Assembly (NCBI GenBank): GCA_033297205.1
Contig: MU859451.1
Coordinates: forward strand, 1 to 15,147
Reading direction: 5' to 3'
Source of the DNA: Pseudoneurospora amorphoporcata
Taxonomy: Eukaryota; Ascomycota; Sordariomycetes; Sordariales; Sordariaceae
DNA length: 15,147 nucleotides
Shown: positions 1-7,460 of the stretch, piece by piece
How positions within the stretch are numbered: the stretch's first letter is position 1
Layout: each line of letters opens with the position of its first letter
Made by a program: the position numbers and the translations under genes
Notes under the pieces: model-generated
The model's database searches: none
What the model saw: only the letters and a program-made list of their open reading frames with translations
Told to the model about the DNA's origin: nothing

Positions 1-766
1 CTCCAGATCAATGGATGGAATCCACGAGACAGAGATCCCAGCTATCATTACCAGCTGGTCCAGAAAGCCATTGCAAAGGTCACAGATGAGGCCAGAGCAG
101 ATGTGCTTCAAGAATACCTGTCACTAAAAAGACAGTCGTTCGATACAATGGAGTCATTCCTGCAACGATATAACGTTTGTCGTAAACGTATAACTGAAGC
201 TAACCTCAATATCGACGACGATCTCGAGATGGTCATCCTGTTCAACATGGTTAGAACCTAGTATCCCATTGAGGCCCGCCTCTGAGCCATGGATATGGAA
301 ACAAAGAAGCTGGTTCCATCAGTGTTTCTGGGCAAGCTCAGCACTATCAGTAACAGCGAGAAACGTAATCCAACCCTTAGTGTCTCTACACAAGTCAATA
401 CCGACAACAAGAATGCTAACAACGATAAAAGCAATAAAGACAACAAGGATAAGAAGAAAAGAGAGATAGAGAAGTGTTCCACGTATAGTAAAGACATCAC
501 GAAAGGCTACAAACACTTCGATTGCGGTCATCACAGGAACCCTAAGACCACAGACTGCTGGATGTGCAATCCAGAAAAGGCGCTAGATATATAGAGAAAA
601 AAGAAAGAGTTGATAGAAGCTAAGTCTGGCACGGCAGCAGCTACGACTAATACGAACAATGGCCTTACCCATCCCTCATCAAAGAGCTCCCTTCTGTACG
701 GTAGCGTCAATAACTTCATGGCACTAAGCTATAACGATTCTAATTCTAATAATCAGGATTTTTGGT
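1..766 (+). pseudogene. gag: Ty1/copia gag fragment, 5' truncated by window edge
   Basis: Frame 1 reads from the first base as a copia-type Gag (the nucleocapsid precursor that packages element RNA). It opens in the helical core, with repeated Leu/Tyr/Ile spacing and a stretch around 226-276 that ends in a YPIEARL-like segment typical of copia Gag. It then runs through a lysine- and asparagine-rich hydrophilic linker (about 370-470) to a Cys/His cluster at about 475-575 (C..C.H.....C..C), which I take as a degenerate zinc knuckle. The frame is broken by TAG at 259, TGA at 283 and TAG near 592, and it shifts to frame 3 at about 760. The first two breaks fit single C-to-T changes. The start codon and 5' LTR lie outside the window. 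The family call rests on order and context with the protease and integrase downstream. The exact Gag boundaries are uncertain. Confidence 0.7.
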
Positions 767-1200
767 AGAGCCCGTAGCCAATACAAATGCTAAAATCCAA
801 TAGGCTCTCAAGGTATTCAACATTAACAACGATAATACACGTGATAAGGTTCTCTACGATTCTAGATATGCTACCAGCATCTTCAACTATCTTAAATAGT
901 TTACAGAGATACAACCACTAAACGAACCATCAGACACGTAGTAAGCAATGGCAACTCCATATACTCGTACTATAAGGGCACAGTAGAGTTATCTATGCTA
1001 ACAACACATCACGGGATAATAAGAGTGACAATTAAAGACGTACAGTTTTGTCCTGACGTTCCAACTAACCTCATCACCTCTGCTGGTCTCCTCGATAACG
1101 GTATGGAGTGGATAATGAAAAGCAACTAGATTTCCTACGGTAAATACACGATACAATACAACTGGGCTGGCAACGTCCCTACCCTCCCTACCATACCTCT
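767..1200 (+). pseudogene. Ty1/copia protease and start of gag-pre-integrase, broken
   Basis: This is the aspartic protease part of the copia polyprotein, which cleaves Gag-Pol. In the frame starting at 774 a LYDSRYATSIF segment sits where copia proteases carry the DSG(A)TxH active-site motif. The glycine after Asp-Ser is read as AGA (Arg), one G-to-A change from GGA. A FTEIQPL segment follows, as in the family. TAG stops occur near 808 and 895, and the frame shifts again near 935. From 941 the reading continues as VSNGNSI...KGTVELSML...DVQFCPDVPTNLIT, the conserved C-terminal half of copia protease leading into the gag-pre-integrase linker. One TAG interrupts it at about 1130. The frame is cut at 1200 by the solo LTR and resumes in the same frame at 1594, because LTR plus duplication is 393 bp, a multiple of three. 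Confidence 0.75.
1196..1200. repeat. Target site duplication (CCTCT), left copy
   Basis: CCTCT at 1196-1200 abuts the TG end of the solo LTR, and an identical CCTCT follows its CA end at 1589-1593. Five-base duplications are usual for LTR-element integrase, so this marks a clean insertion into the copia frame. Confidence 0.9.
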
Positions 1201-1588
1201 TGTTACGAACTTAAGTAATAACGCGGACCAACCAAGTTGTTAGGATGTGACAGCCCCGCTTACGATAAGATAGTGTGACGTAGGACCAGGAATAGGGACA
1301 GGAGAACGCCCGAAGGGCGCTCACAAAGAGGAAGTGCTCACCGTGAGCAAAACACCATCGTGAGCAGACACTCCAAGACTAAGGCCTCAGGGAAAGGCAC
1401 GGAGTATAAAGGAACGACTGGAGAACTCAGATTTTCAGATAGTTCGACAGTAGTCAATTGATTATTATCACCGAGACACGTATAACGCTACCATACTTGT
1501 TGTGAACCTTTTAGCTTCACCGAACGACTCTGATAGTTTAATACCTTCAGCTATCTCACTTAGGCAGATCAGACTGCCGTTCGTCACA
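1201..1588 (+). mobile_element. Solo LTR of the Ty3/gypsy family (U3-A type), in + orientation
   Basis: This 388-bp sequence begins TGTTACGAAC and ends GTTCGTCACA, near-perfect short inverted ends in the TG...CA form. It is closely similar along nearly its whole length to the reverse complement of the 5' LTR at 9580-10017. It carries a TATA box (TATAAA, 1405-1410), a CGCCC/GGGCG hairpin near 1307-1319, and two 17-bp GCTCAC/GTGAGC units, where the 9580-10017 copy has five. CCTCT flanks it on both sides. No internal gypsy sequence is attached, so it is the product of LTR-LTR recombination that deleted a full element. Its orientation is opposite to that of the full gypsy element. The R-region 9-mer AGTAGTCAA is also present. 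Confidence 0.93.
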
Positions 1589-1593
1589 CCTCT
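1589..1593. repeat. Target site duplication (CCTCT), right copy
   Basis: This is the partner of the CCTCT at 1196-1200. Removing one copy and the LTR rejoins the copia reading frame exactly. Confidence 0.9.
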
Positions 1594-2311
1594 TAACAAC
1601 TTCGACCAGACATACGAGCTTCCCAGAGCTCTAATAGCCTCGATAACGTACAAAACGATGCACAAACAACTAATGCACGTAGGTAAATAACAAGTCATTA
1701 AAGCTTGTCAGAAAGTAAACATCCTTATAACTAGACAAGAGGAGGATGATTGTAAGGCATGCAATATATCAAAAATGACAGATAAGATGCTAAAGGTAGT
1801 CTACAGTACAGCAGCGAGAAAGGCTCTACAATACGTACGTGTAGACGTCACTAGCCATAACTAGCCAGGCTATATAGGCGTTAAATACATCGTACATTTT
1901 ACCTATATGGCAATAGCTCACAGATGGGTTCGCTTCGTGGTCAACAAAGGTGATGCCTTCAGGGCGCTAATCGAATAGAAGAGATTCGTAGAGTTATAGA
2001 CTGGTTTAAAAGTCTGTGTTATAGGCCTTGATGGAGGCTCAGAATTCAGATTGGCGACAACAGAGTTCAAGAACTCTAAACTCGATAAATGGGTCAAACA
2101 AGAGGGCGTTGAGATTTGGAAAACAACACCTCATACACTATAGATGAACGGCCCAGCTGAACTAACTAGCCGTTTAATTATAACAAGAACTAGAACCGTT
2201 ATCTAAGAGAATAAGATTCTTATAGTTCTCTAGCTATTCTTAATAGATGTAGCTATTAGAATTATGAATCTACTACTAACCAAAGCAAATATAGACAAGA
2301 TGAGTCCCTAT
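1594..2311 (+). pseudogene. int: Ty1/copia gag-pre-integrase and integrase core, stop-riddled
   Basis: This is the integrase region of the copia polyprotein, which inserts element DNA into the host. A single frame (codon starts 1589, 1592 and so on) stays open for coding sense across the whole segment, broken only by in-frame TAG or TAA. A zinc-finger-like H...H...C..C precedes the core (MHKQLMHVGK, then CKACNISK). The three catalytic positions are recognisable: Asp in VRVDVTSHN, Asp in GLDGGSEF, and Glu in MNGPAELTSR. The segment ends in KANIDKMSPY, matching the conserved (K/G)xxPYE box after the core. I counted seven internal stops (TAA near 1688 and 2203; TAG near 1861, 1977, 1998, 2142 and 2231). 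All are compatible with a former CAG or CAA codon, and none is TGA. Sequence stops abruptly at 2311, where the gypsy 3' LTR begins; the integrase C-terminus and RT N-terminus are absent. Confidence 0.85.
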
Positions 2312-2626
2312 TGTGACGAACAGCAGTCTGATCTGCCTAAGTGAGATAGCTGAAGGTAGTAACTATCAGAGTCGTTCGGTGAAGCCAAAAGGTTCACAAC
2401 AAGTATGGTATCGTTATACTGGTCTCGGTGATAAAGATCAATTGACTACTGTCGAACTACCTAACAATCTGAGTTCTCCAGTCGTCCCTTTATACTGCAT
2501 GCTCCAGATGCTCCTCCCGTAGTGTGGTGAGCCTGCCCCGGGCCTATAGTCGTACAGCCTAACCCCTTTTCGGCAGCTTGTGTTCCCAGGCCTGGTTAGC
2601 CCGCGAACTCGCTTAAGTTCGTAACA
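2312..2626 (-). repeat. 3' LTR of the gypsy element (U3-B type)
   Basis: This 315-bp LTR has TGTGACGAAC and GTTCGTAACA ends. From the TATA box (TATAAAGG on the - strand, about 2485-2492) to the U5 end it is nearly identical to the 5' LTR. Upstream of the TATA box, apart from the terminal ~30 bases, its U3 (about 2495-2590) does not align with either of the other two copies: the 17-bp GCTCAC array and the CGCCC/GGGCG hairpin are absent, and a GC-rich segment with CCCGGGCC replaces them. The R-region AGTAGTCAA is kept. LTRs made in one integration event start identical, so this U3 comes from a different element from the one that supplied the 5' LTR. Confidence 0.88.
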
Positions 2627-2631
2627 CGATG

Positions 2632-2643
2632 CCTCCCCTCCCT
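2632..2643 (-). promoter_or_regulatory. Polypurine tract of the gypsy element
   Basis: On the - strand this is AGGGAGGGGAGG, a pure 12-base purine run ending five bases before the TG of the 3' LTR. Position and composition are those of the RNase H-resistant primer for plus-strand DNA synthesis. It supports 2312-2626 as the 3' LTR. Confidence 0.8.
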
Positions 2644-2759
2644 AGCCGTTGTCCTCGACGGCTTGTTGGGTCATTCCGGTCCTCTATCTACTCTTATTCT
2701 CCAGTACTGCCTTCCTGGCTTAGATACAGTACGTTGTCCTTCCTCCACCGTTCTCCACT

Positions 2760-3431
2760 ATGTCGTCTTCTCGTATCCAGAAACGTCCGTCCAAGCCGAC
2801 GTCCAAACGTCGGACACTGTTGTCTAACATCGAGAAGTTTGGAATCCTCGTAATGCCTTGCTCCTACTGCGCCGAACGCAACCTTCCTTGTAGGAAGCTT
2901 TCCGATGATGCGAAATGCAGCGAGTGCGTTCGTCGAGCGCGTCCTTGCGAGGACTTCGATACTGATGCTGAGCGTAGGCCTCTCCTTGGAGCCTGTTGAC
3001 GTTTTCCTGACCCGTCTTTAGTAGCTCGCGTTTCTGCGGCGTACGACCGTGTGCGGCAGACGAAAACCGCGCTCCTGCAGAGCATTGAAGAACGCTTAAA
3101 GCAGTTGGAGGATCTGAAAGCGCAAGTGGCTCAATTGTCCGCCTTGGAGAAGCAACAGCAGGATTTGGCTTTCCAAGGTCGCGAACTGTCGTTGCGTAGC
3201 ATGGCCGAGTTGGAGACTTTGGAGGCGGAGGAGCGGGCTGCTGGCCACGAGCCAGAGCCGTTGGCCATGGAGCAGCCAGTGGAGGGATCTACTTCCTTCC
3301 CACACGTGGATTGGGCTTCCTTAGACGTCTCGGCCTATCCTGCTTCCTGGTTGGCCAGCCCTCCGCCTCTGGGCGGTCCGGGTTCCTCCGGTGGAATTCC
3401 TCCAGCTTCTCAGGGCAACTCAAATTCTTGA
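2760..3431 (+). pseudogene. Antisense accessory frame in the gypsy element: Zn2Cys6-type cluster plus coiled coil, one internal TGA
   Basis: This + strand frame, opposite to the element's own genes, starts at ATG 2760 and ends at 3431. One in-frame TGA at 2997-2999 splits a product of about 223 residues into 79 and 126-plus residues. After a basic N-terminus (residues 4-21, rich in Arg, Lys and Ser), residues 35-64 have cysteines spaced C-x2-C-x6-C-x8-C-x2-C-x6-C. That is the spacing of fungal Zn(II)2Cys6 DNA-binding domains. A Glu/Leu/Gln-rich heptad stretch follows (about 3075-3240), predicted as coiled coil, where dimerisation regions sit in Zn2Cys6 proteins. The tail is Pro/Gly/Ser-rich. 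The last 143 bases overlap the 3' end of pol (stop at 3289) on the other strand. The TGA could come from CGA or TGG by one change. A DNA-binding role is inferred from cysteine spacing alone. A non-DNA-binding zinc protein, or a captured host fragment, is possible. Confidence 0.6.
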
Positions 3432-4879
3432 TGGGTTCCCAAGTGTTGTCCTCGGGTCCAAATCCATCCCATTTGATGAGGTACTCCAGTTCTCCTTTTT
3501 CCAGTCTCGAATCTAAGATCTGCTCCACATCCCATTCTTCTTCCTCGTCCTCGATGCTGGTTTGCGTGTTGACGCGTGCGTTTTTAGGTGCCGGTTCCAG
3601 TAGCGAGACGTGGAATGCGTGTGATCTTAGTTTCATGGTGTCGGGAATGTCTAGTTGAAATACTACGTCCGAGATTTTCTTTTTGATTCTGAAAGGTCCC
3701 GTTCGTCGGTCGTCGAGCTTCTTGCTAGGTCGCTTTGTCCTAAGGTTCCTGGTGGATAAAAGGACTTTATCCCCCTCCTTAAAGCGAGGTTCCTCGAGCC
3801 TTTTCTGATTGTAATAGTAACCCATCTTCTGACGCACGAACTCCAGCTCGCTCTTGAGTTTATCGTGAAGCATGTGCAGCTTCTGGGCCTTAACTGCGGC
3901 TCTGGGAACGTTTGAATCTGGTCCTTCCAACTGTTCCATCTCGTATCCGTAGTTTGCGAAGAAAGGTGTCACCTTCGTAGTTTCTATAAGTGCAGTGTTG
4001 TATGCCAATTGTGCCGCGGGTAATAGGTCTACCCAATCACTTTGTTCGAAATTGACATAATTCCTCAGATATTGTTCCACGATCTGGTTTATCCTTTCGG
4101 CTTATCCATCCGTCTGGGGGTGATAGGCCGTTGACAGTTTACTCTTGGTACCGAGCTTGGCCATCAATGCCTGCCAGAATTTGGATGCAAACCTGGTGTC
4201 TCTGTCCGTGATCCATTCCTTCGGCTATCCGTGTACCGAAGTGACGTTCCGATAGATCACATCCGCAAGTCGTTCTGCTGACCACGTTTCCTTATATGGT
4301 AGGAAATAGCTCCACTTGGTCAGTCTGTCCACCATCACTAGGATACTGTCGTACGTGACTCCTGTGGCGGTGTCGGTGGACGGAGATAACTTGGTAATAA
4401 AGTCCATAGTTACCGAACTCCACGGTCGTTCCGCGACTTCCAAAGGTTCCAGAAATCCGTATGGCTTGTGTCTTGCAACCCTGGTTCTGCTGCATTGCTC
4501 GCAGGCCTGCAATGTTCGAGCCACCGTATTTTTCATCTTGGGAAAGTCGTAGTGTTGCCGTATCCGTGCTATAGTTTTCGTAATACCCATATGCCCTCCA
4601 ATCTTGGATGCGTGGATATCCTGGATGAGAGCTTCTTGCTGCTCCGGCCATACATAGGCCTTGCCGTGGTACCATAGCTTGTCGTTTTGGAGGACGACGC
4701 CTTCCTCCGGGTGGTCCTCCTACCTCCGTCGCTCCTCGGGAGTGGCGGTGGTAGCTTGATAGCTGGGGCCCTGTAGTTCGGCCCGATAGACGGCGTAACA
4801 CTCTACCCATTCTTGTAGTGGGTGTACGAGTAATCTGTCCGGTTGTTCCTGGAACAAAGGTATAGAAGCTTCGGCTACA
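3289..4879 (-). pseudogene. int: gypsy integrase with GPY/F module and chromodomain (C-terminal part of pol)
   Basis: This part inserts element DNA; the chromodomain steers integration toward modified histones. Read from high to low coordinates: a zinc-binding HHCC region (H..H in HASKIGGH near 4605-4580, CEQC near 4503-4492), then the catalytic core with Asp in VTMDFI (4404), Asp in ITDRDTRF (4206) and Glu in AERINQ (4098). A GPF motif follows (about 3697), and then a chromodomain at about 3534-3385 with WDVEQIL, EYLIKWDGF and NTWEP, including the aromatic cage-type residues. The C-terminal tail is Arg/Pro/Lys-rich. The frame is constant but broken by TAG near 4721 (RR*ED), TAG at 4227-4225 (HG*PKE) and TAA at 4104-4102 (DG*AER), each where the family commonly has Gln. 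Catalytic residues are intact, so stops are the main damage. It shares 143 bp with the + strand Zn2Cys6 frame. Confidence 0.9.
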
Positions 4880-6568
4880 TCTTTCACATGGTCCGCTCGT
4901 CGACTGAGCGCGTCAGCCCGAGCGTTTTCTGATCCCTTTTTATAGTTGATCTTGAAGTTGAATTCCGATAAGAACTCGGCTCATCGTGTTTGGCGGCCGT
5001 TGAGCACCTTCGTGGTCCTGAAGTACCGGAGATTGTTGTGGCCGGTGTAGACTTGTACTTCATGCGTGGTTTCACTGAGGTATGGTCTCCATTCTTGAAA
5101 CACTTCAATGATGGCTAGGAGTTCCTTGTCATGGATGGGATAGTTGCGACGGGGTCCTTCCAGCTTCTTCGAGAAGAAAGCTACAGGGTGTAGTTTCCCT
5201 TGGTCATCGCGTTGTCCCAGTTGTCCTCCGATAGCGTAGTCCGACGCGTCGGTCTCAATTTTAAAGGGTTTGTTTGGGTTAGGAAGTTTCAGTACAGGAT
5301 CTGCAGTGATCGCGTCGCAGATAGCCCTGAAGGCTTCCTCTTCTTCTTTTCCCCATATGAAAATGGCTTCTTTCTTGGTGAGTTCGTACAATGGTCTGGC
5401 GATTTTCCCGTAGTCCCGTATGAACATGCGGTAAAAGTTGGTAAACCCCAGAAATCCGCGCACTTCGCTCGCGTTCCTGGGTACGGGCCAGTTCCGTACG
5501 GCTTCCACCTTACTTGGTTCTATTCTAACCTTATTTTCCGAGATCAGATACCCAAGAAACACGGTTTTCCTCATATGGAATTCACTTTTCTCCATGTTAA
5601 CAGAGAGCTTGTGCTCATGTAGTGCGTCTAGCACTTTCTTCACGTGTTCCTTGTGCTCTACAAGAGTCTTGGAGTAGATGAGGATATCATCTAGGTAGTA
5701 AATGGCGAATTTGTCGAGGTAGGGTCGAATCGCGTGATCGATGACAGATTGGAATGTCGCAGGTGCATTGGTCAACCCGAAGGGCATAACGAGGTACTCG
5801 TAATGTCCGTAGGGTGTACGAAATGCTGTCTTCCATTCGTCTCCTTCCTTAATTCGGATATGGGCGTAGGCAACGGGTAGATCAAGGCGCGTGAAGTATC
5901 GTGCTCCTCCTAATTGACTTCGAATGCGCGAAATCAGGGGTAGGGGATAACTGTTTCTCACGGTCTCCTAATTCAGTTGCCTATAATCAACACAAAGGCG
6001 TAGCTTTCCGTCCTTCTTCGGCACGAAGAGGATAAGGTACCCTGCTGGCGATGTGGATTCCCGGATATGTCCTCGTTTCAAGTTTTCGTCCAAGTACTTC
6101 CTCAACTCTGCGTTTTGCTTCTCGTTCGTGTGATACACTTTGAAGAACTTAAGCTTGGCTCCTTCTTTGAGCTTGATCTCATGGTCCCACGGTCCTCGTA
6201 GTAGTAGTCCTTCAAGGTGCTTGCTAACGAAAGCCGGGTGTCCGCGATATTCTTCAGGAATTATCGCCTTCGGCTTTTCCGCTTGTTAGTTTTGGTAATA
6301 GTCAAACTTGTGCTAAGCGTTAACTGCCGATACCTCTACCAACGTCACTAACCCTTCTTCCGTAACCTTACCGCTTTTATCGATAGTACAAATCATAACT
6401 TCTTATACTACTTGCAGTGGGGCCGTAGGAACATCGCCGTCGGGGCTTGCTTCCTTCCGTGCTCCGGGTTTCCCATTAGTAATTGGGTGCGTCCGAGGAC
6501 GCAGGCGGCCACCATCCTTCCAACTGATGTCTGGGTCGTATACAACATACTATAGGTGCCCTAAGATC
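4880..6568 (-). pseudogene. pol: gypsy reverse transcriptase and RNase H (pol), with end of protease
   Basis: This copies element RNA into DNA and degrades the RNA template. After the protease C-terminus (MILGHL near 6570-6553 and YDPDISW) and a variable linker come the RT fingers (SPAGYLILFVPKKDGKLRLC, then VDYRQLN), the first catalytic Asp in TRLDL, PFGLTNAPATFQ, and the YLDD box at 5697-5686. RNase H follows with Asp in IETDAS (5250) and Glu in HDKELLAI (5124). The family TDH motif reads TGH: Gly at 5043-5041 replaces a catalytic Asp. The late ADALSR motif is near 4910. Stops: TAG near 6553, TAA near 6396, TAG near 6316, TAA near 6288, TAG near 5970 (QLN*ET) and TGA near 4983 at a position where chromoviruses usually have Trp. 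Between 5961 and 4984 the frame is open for 326 codons. Confidence 0.92.
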
Positions 6569-6572
6569 ATAT
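6569..6572. repeat. Target site duplication (ATAT), left copy
   Basis: ATAT precedes the TG end at 6573, and an identical ATAT follows the CA end at 7104. Four bases in AT-rich sequence is weak alone. Removal of insert plus one copy (536 bp) puts the protease frame in phase with the RT frame. Confidence 0.75.
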
Positions 6573-7104
6573 TGACGAGGAGCAGAACACAACAACTACA
6601 ACACACACAACACACCCAGAAAAGCTGCAGTCAAGACTGGGAGGCCGTGAGCGCGTAGCCGAAGTGTAATACTCGACGACAGGAAGACTTTAGAATGGGA
6701 CTAAGTAGGCAGGACGAGGAATATGGGCATAACGACAAGTTTCTCCCTATAACCAGAGAAAGGGGAACAAAATGAGGGTATGTACGAGGACGTAGGATCA
6801 AAGACGAATGTTTTTCATGAACGTGACGATTTGGCTTGATGACTAAAAACTGTGCTCAAAGGTTTCTGACGAAGAAAAGATGTCTTGTCTGTGTTGTCTT
6901 TTCTTGTCCGTGAGATCTTGTTGTCCTTTTTTCGTCCCGCCTGTTCTTCTTGTTCACTGAGGCAAGAGGAGTCTTATATACATGCGAGCCGTTTTAGCAG
7001 CCTCCTTCCATAGCTCCAAACCAGGATTCCATACTCCACCATCGCCAAGCACGAGGCTGTTCCAAGACCGAAGTTGGGGGGGGTGGCTACTGCACCCCAA
7101 AGCA
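6573..7104 (-). mobile_element. Second solo LTR, unrelated family, inside gypsy protease
   Basis: This 532-bp insert has TG...CA ends (TGACGAGG at 6573, CAAAGCA ending at 7104) and an ATAT duplication. It splits the protease between SKD and MILG. On the - strand a TATATAAG box (6980-6973) lies about 125 bp from the upstream end, and a CA-rich/TG-rich stretch lies near the other end, as in an LTR read on the - strand. It shares no sequence with the three gypsy LTRs here and contains no coding domain. A run of eight G occurs at 7076-7083. The frame check is strong: 536 mod 3 exactly accounts for the phase difference between the protease frame (codon starts such as 7199) and the RT frame (such as 5961). 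A MITE or another insertion type is less likely, because the ends lack long inverted repeats. Confidence 0.8.
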
Positions 7105-7108
7105 ATAT
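7105..7108. repeat. Target site duplication (ATAT), right copy
   Basis: This is the partner of the ATAT at 6569-6572, adjoining the CA end of the solo LTR. Confidence 0.75.
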
Positions 7109-7460
7109 CCTTAGATGGCCCCATATCGACGACGTCGAAGCTAATTTCGACCGTCTTTCCTTCTACCGTAATAGGAAGTGGTAACGTTTCCCTCTTCACG
7201 ATCTAGGTCTCGAAAGGTCCTTTTACCACAAAAGGTGCCTTCTTCTGTTTCCAAGGGATCCTCAGTTGGTTAACGAACTTGGGTGAAATGAGGTTCAACT
7301 GAGCTCCGGAATCTACCAATGCGAGTGCTTAATAGTTTCCCCAATGAGCCATGACTTTAAGTCGTTGATCATCTTTCCCTTCTTCTACAGCTGCGACCTC
7401 CGTGAATGCTACGGAGTCCTAGATCTTATATTTCCGTCGGCTGCTTCGTCGGATGATCCG
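7105..7460 (-). pseudogene. gypsy aspartic protease, interrupted by solo LTR
   Basis: This protease matures Gag and Pol. The active-site triad DSG is at 7313-7305, within ALALVDSGAQLNLIS, the usual retroelement protease context. The following strands include VVKGPF and VEISFDVVDMGPSKD. The frame differs from that of gag: near 7460 the reading moves to the -1 frame relative to gag. Three stops lie within this segment (TAG in KI*DSV near 7420, TAA in NY*ALA near 7331, TAG in ET*IVK near 7205), all at positions where Gln would fit. The coding sequence runs into the LTR after 7109 and resumes at 6568 with the ILG part of the second protease motif. The frame change to gag could be an ancient programmed shift or a later indel. 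I saw no clear slippery heptamer. Confidence 0.85.

Noticed and set aside
1201..1588. DNA transposon with 10-bp terminal inverted repeats
   Set aside because: The TGTTACGAAC/GTTCGTCACA ends are the usual short inverted ends of an LTR, and the same sequence flanks a gypsy internal region at 9580-10017.
2629..2853. Second + strand frame upstream of the Zn2Cys6 frame
   Set aside because: Begins in the polypurine tract complement, is Ser/Arg/Pro low complexity, and overlaps the better-supported frame at 2760.
3311..3658. + strand open frame
   Set aside because: It is the complement of the chromodomain and integrase C-terminus; composition follows the pol strand and there is no domain of its own.
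5200..5622. 140-codon + strand open frame
   Set aside because: Shadow of the RT/RNase H coding strand; no recognisable motif.
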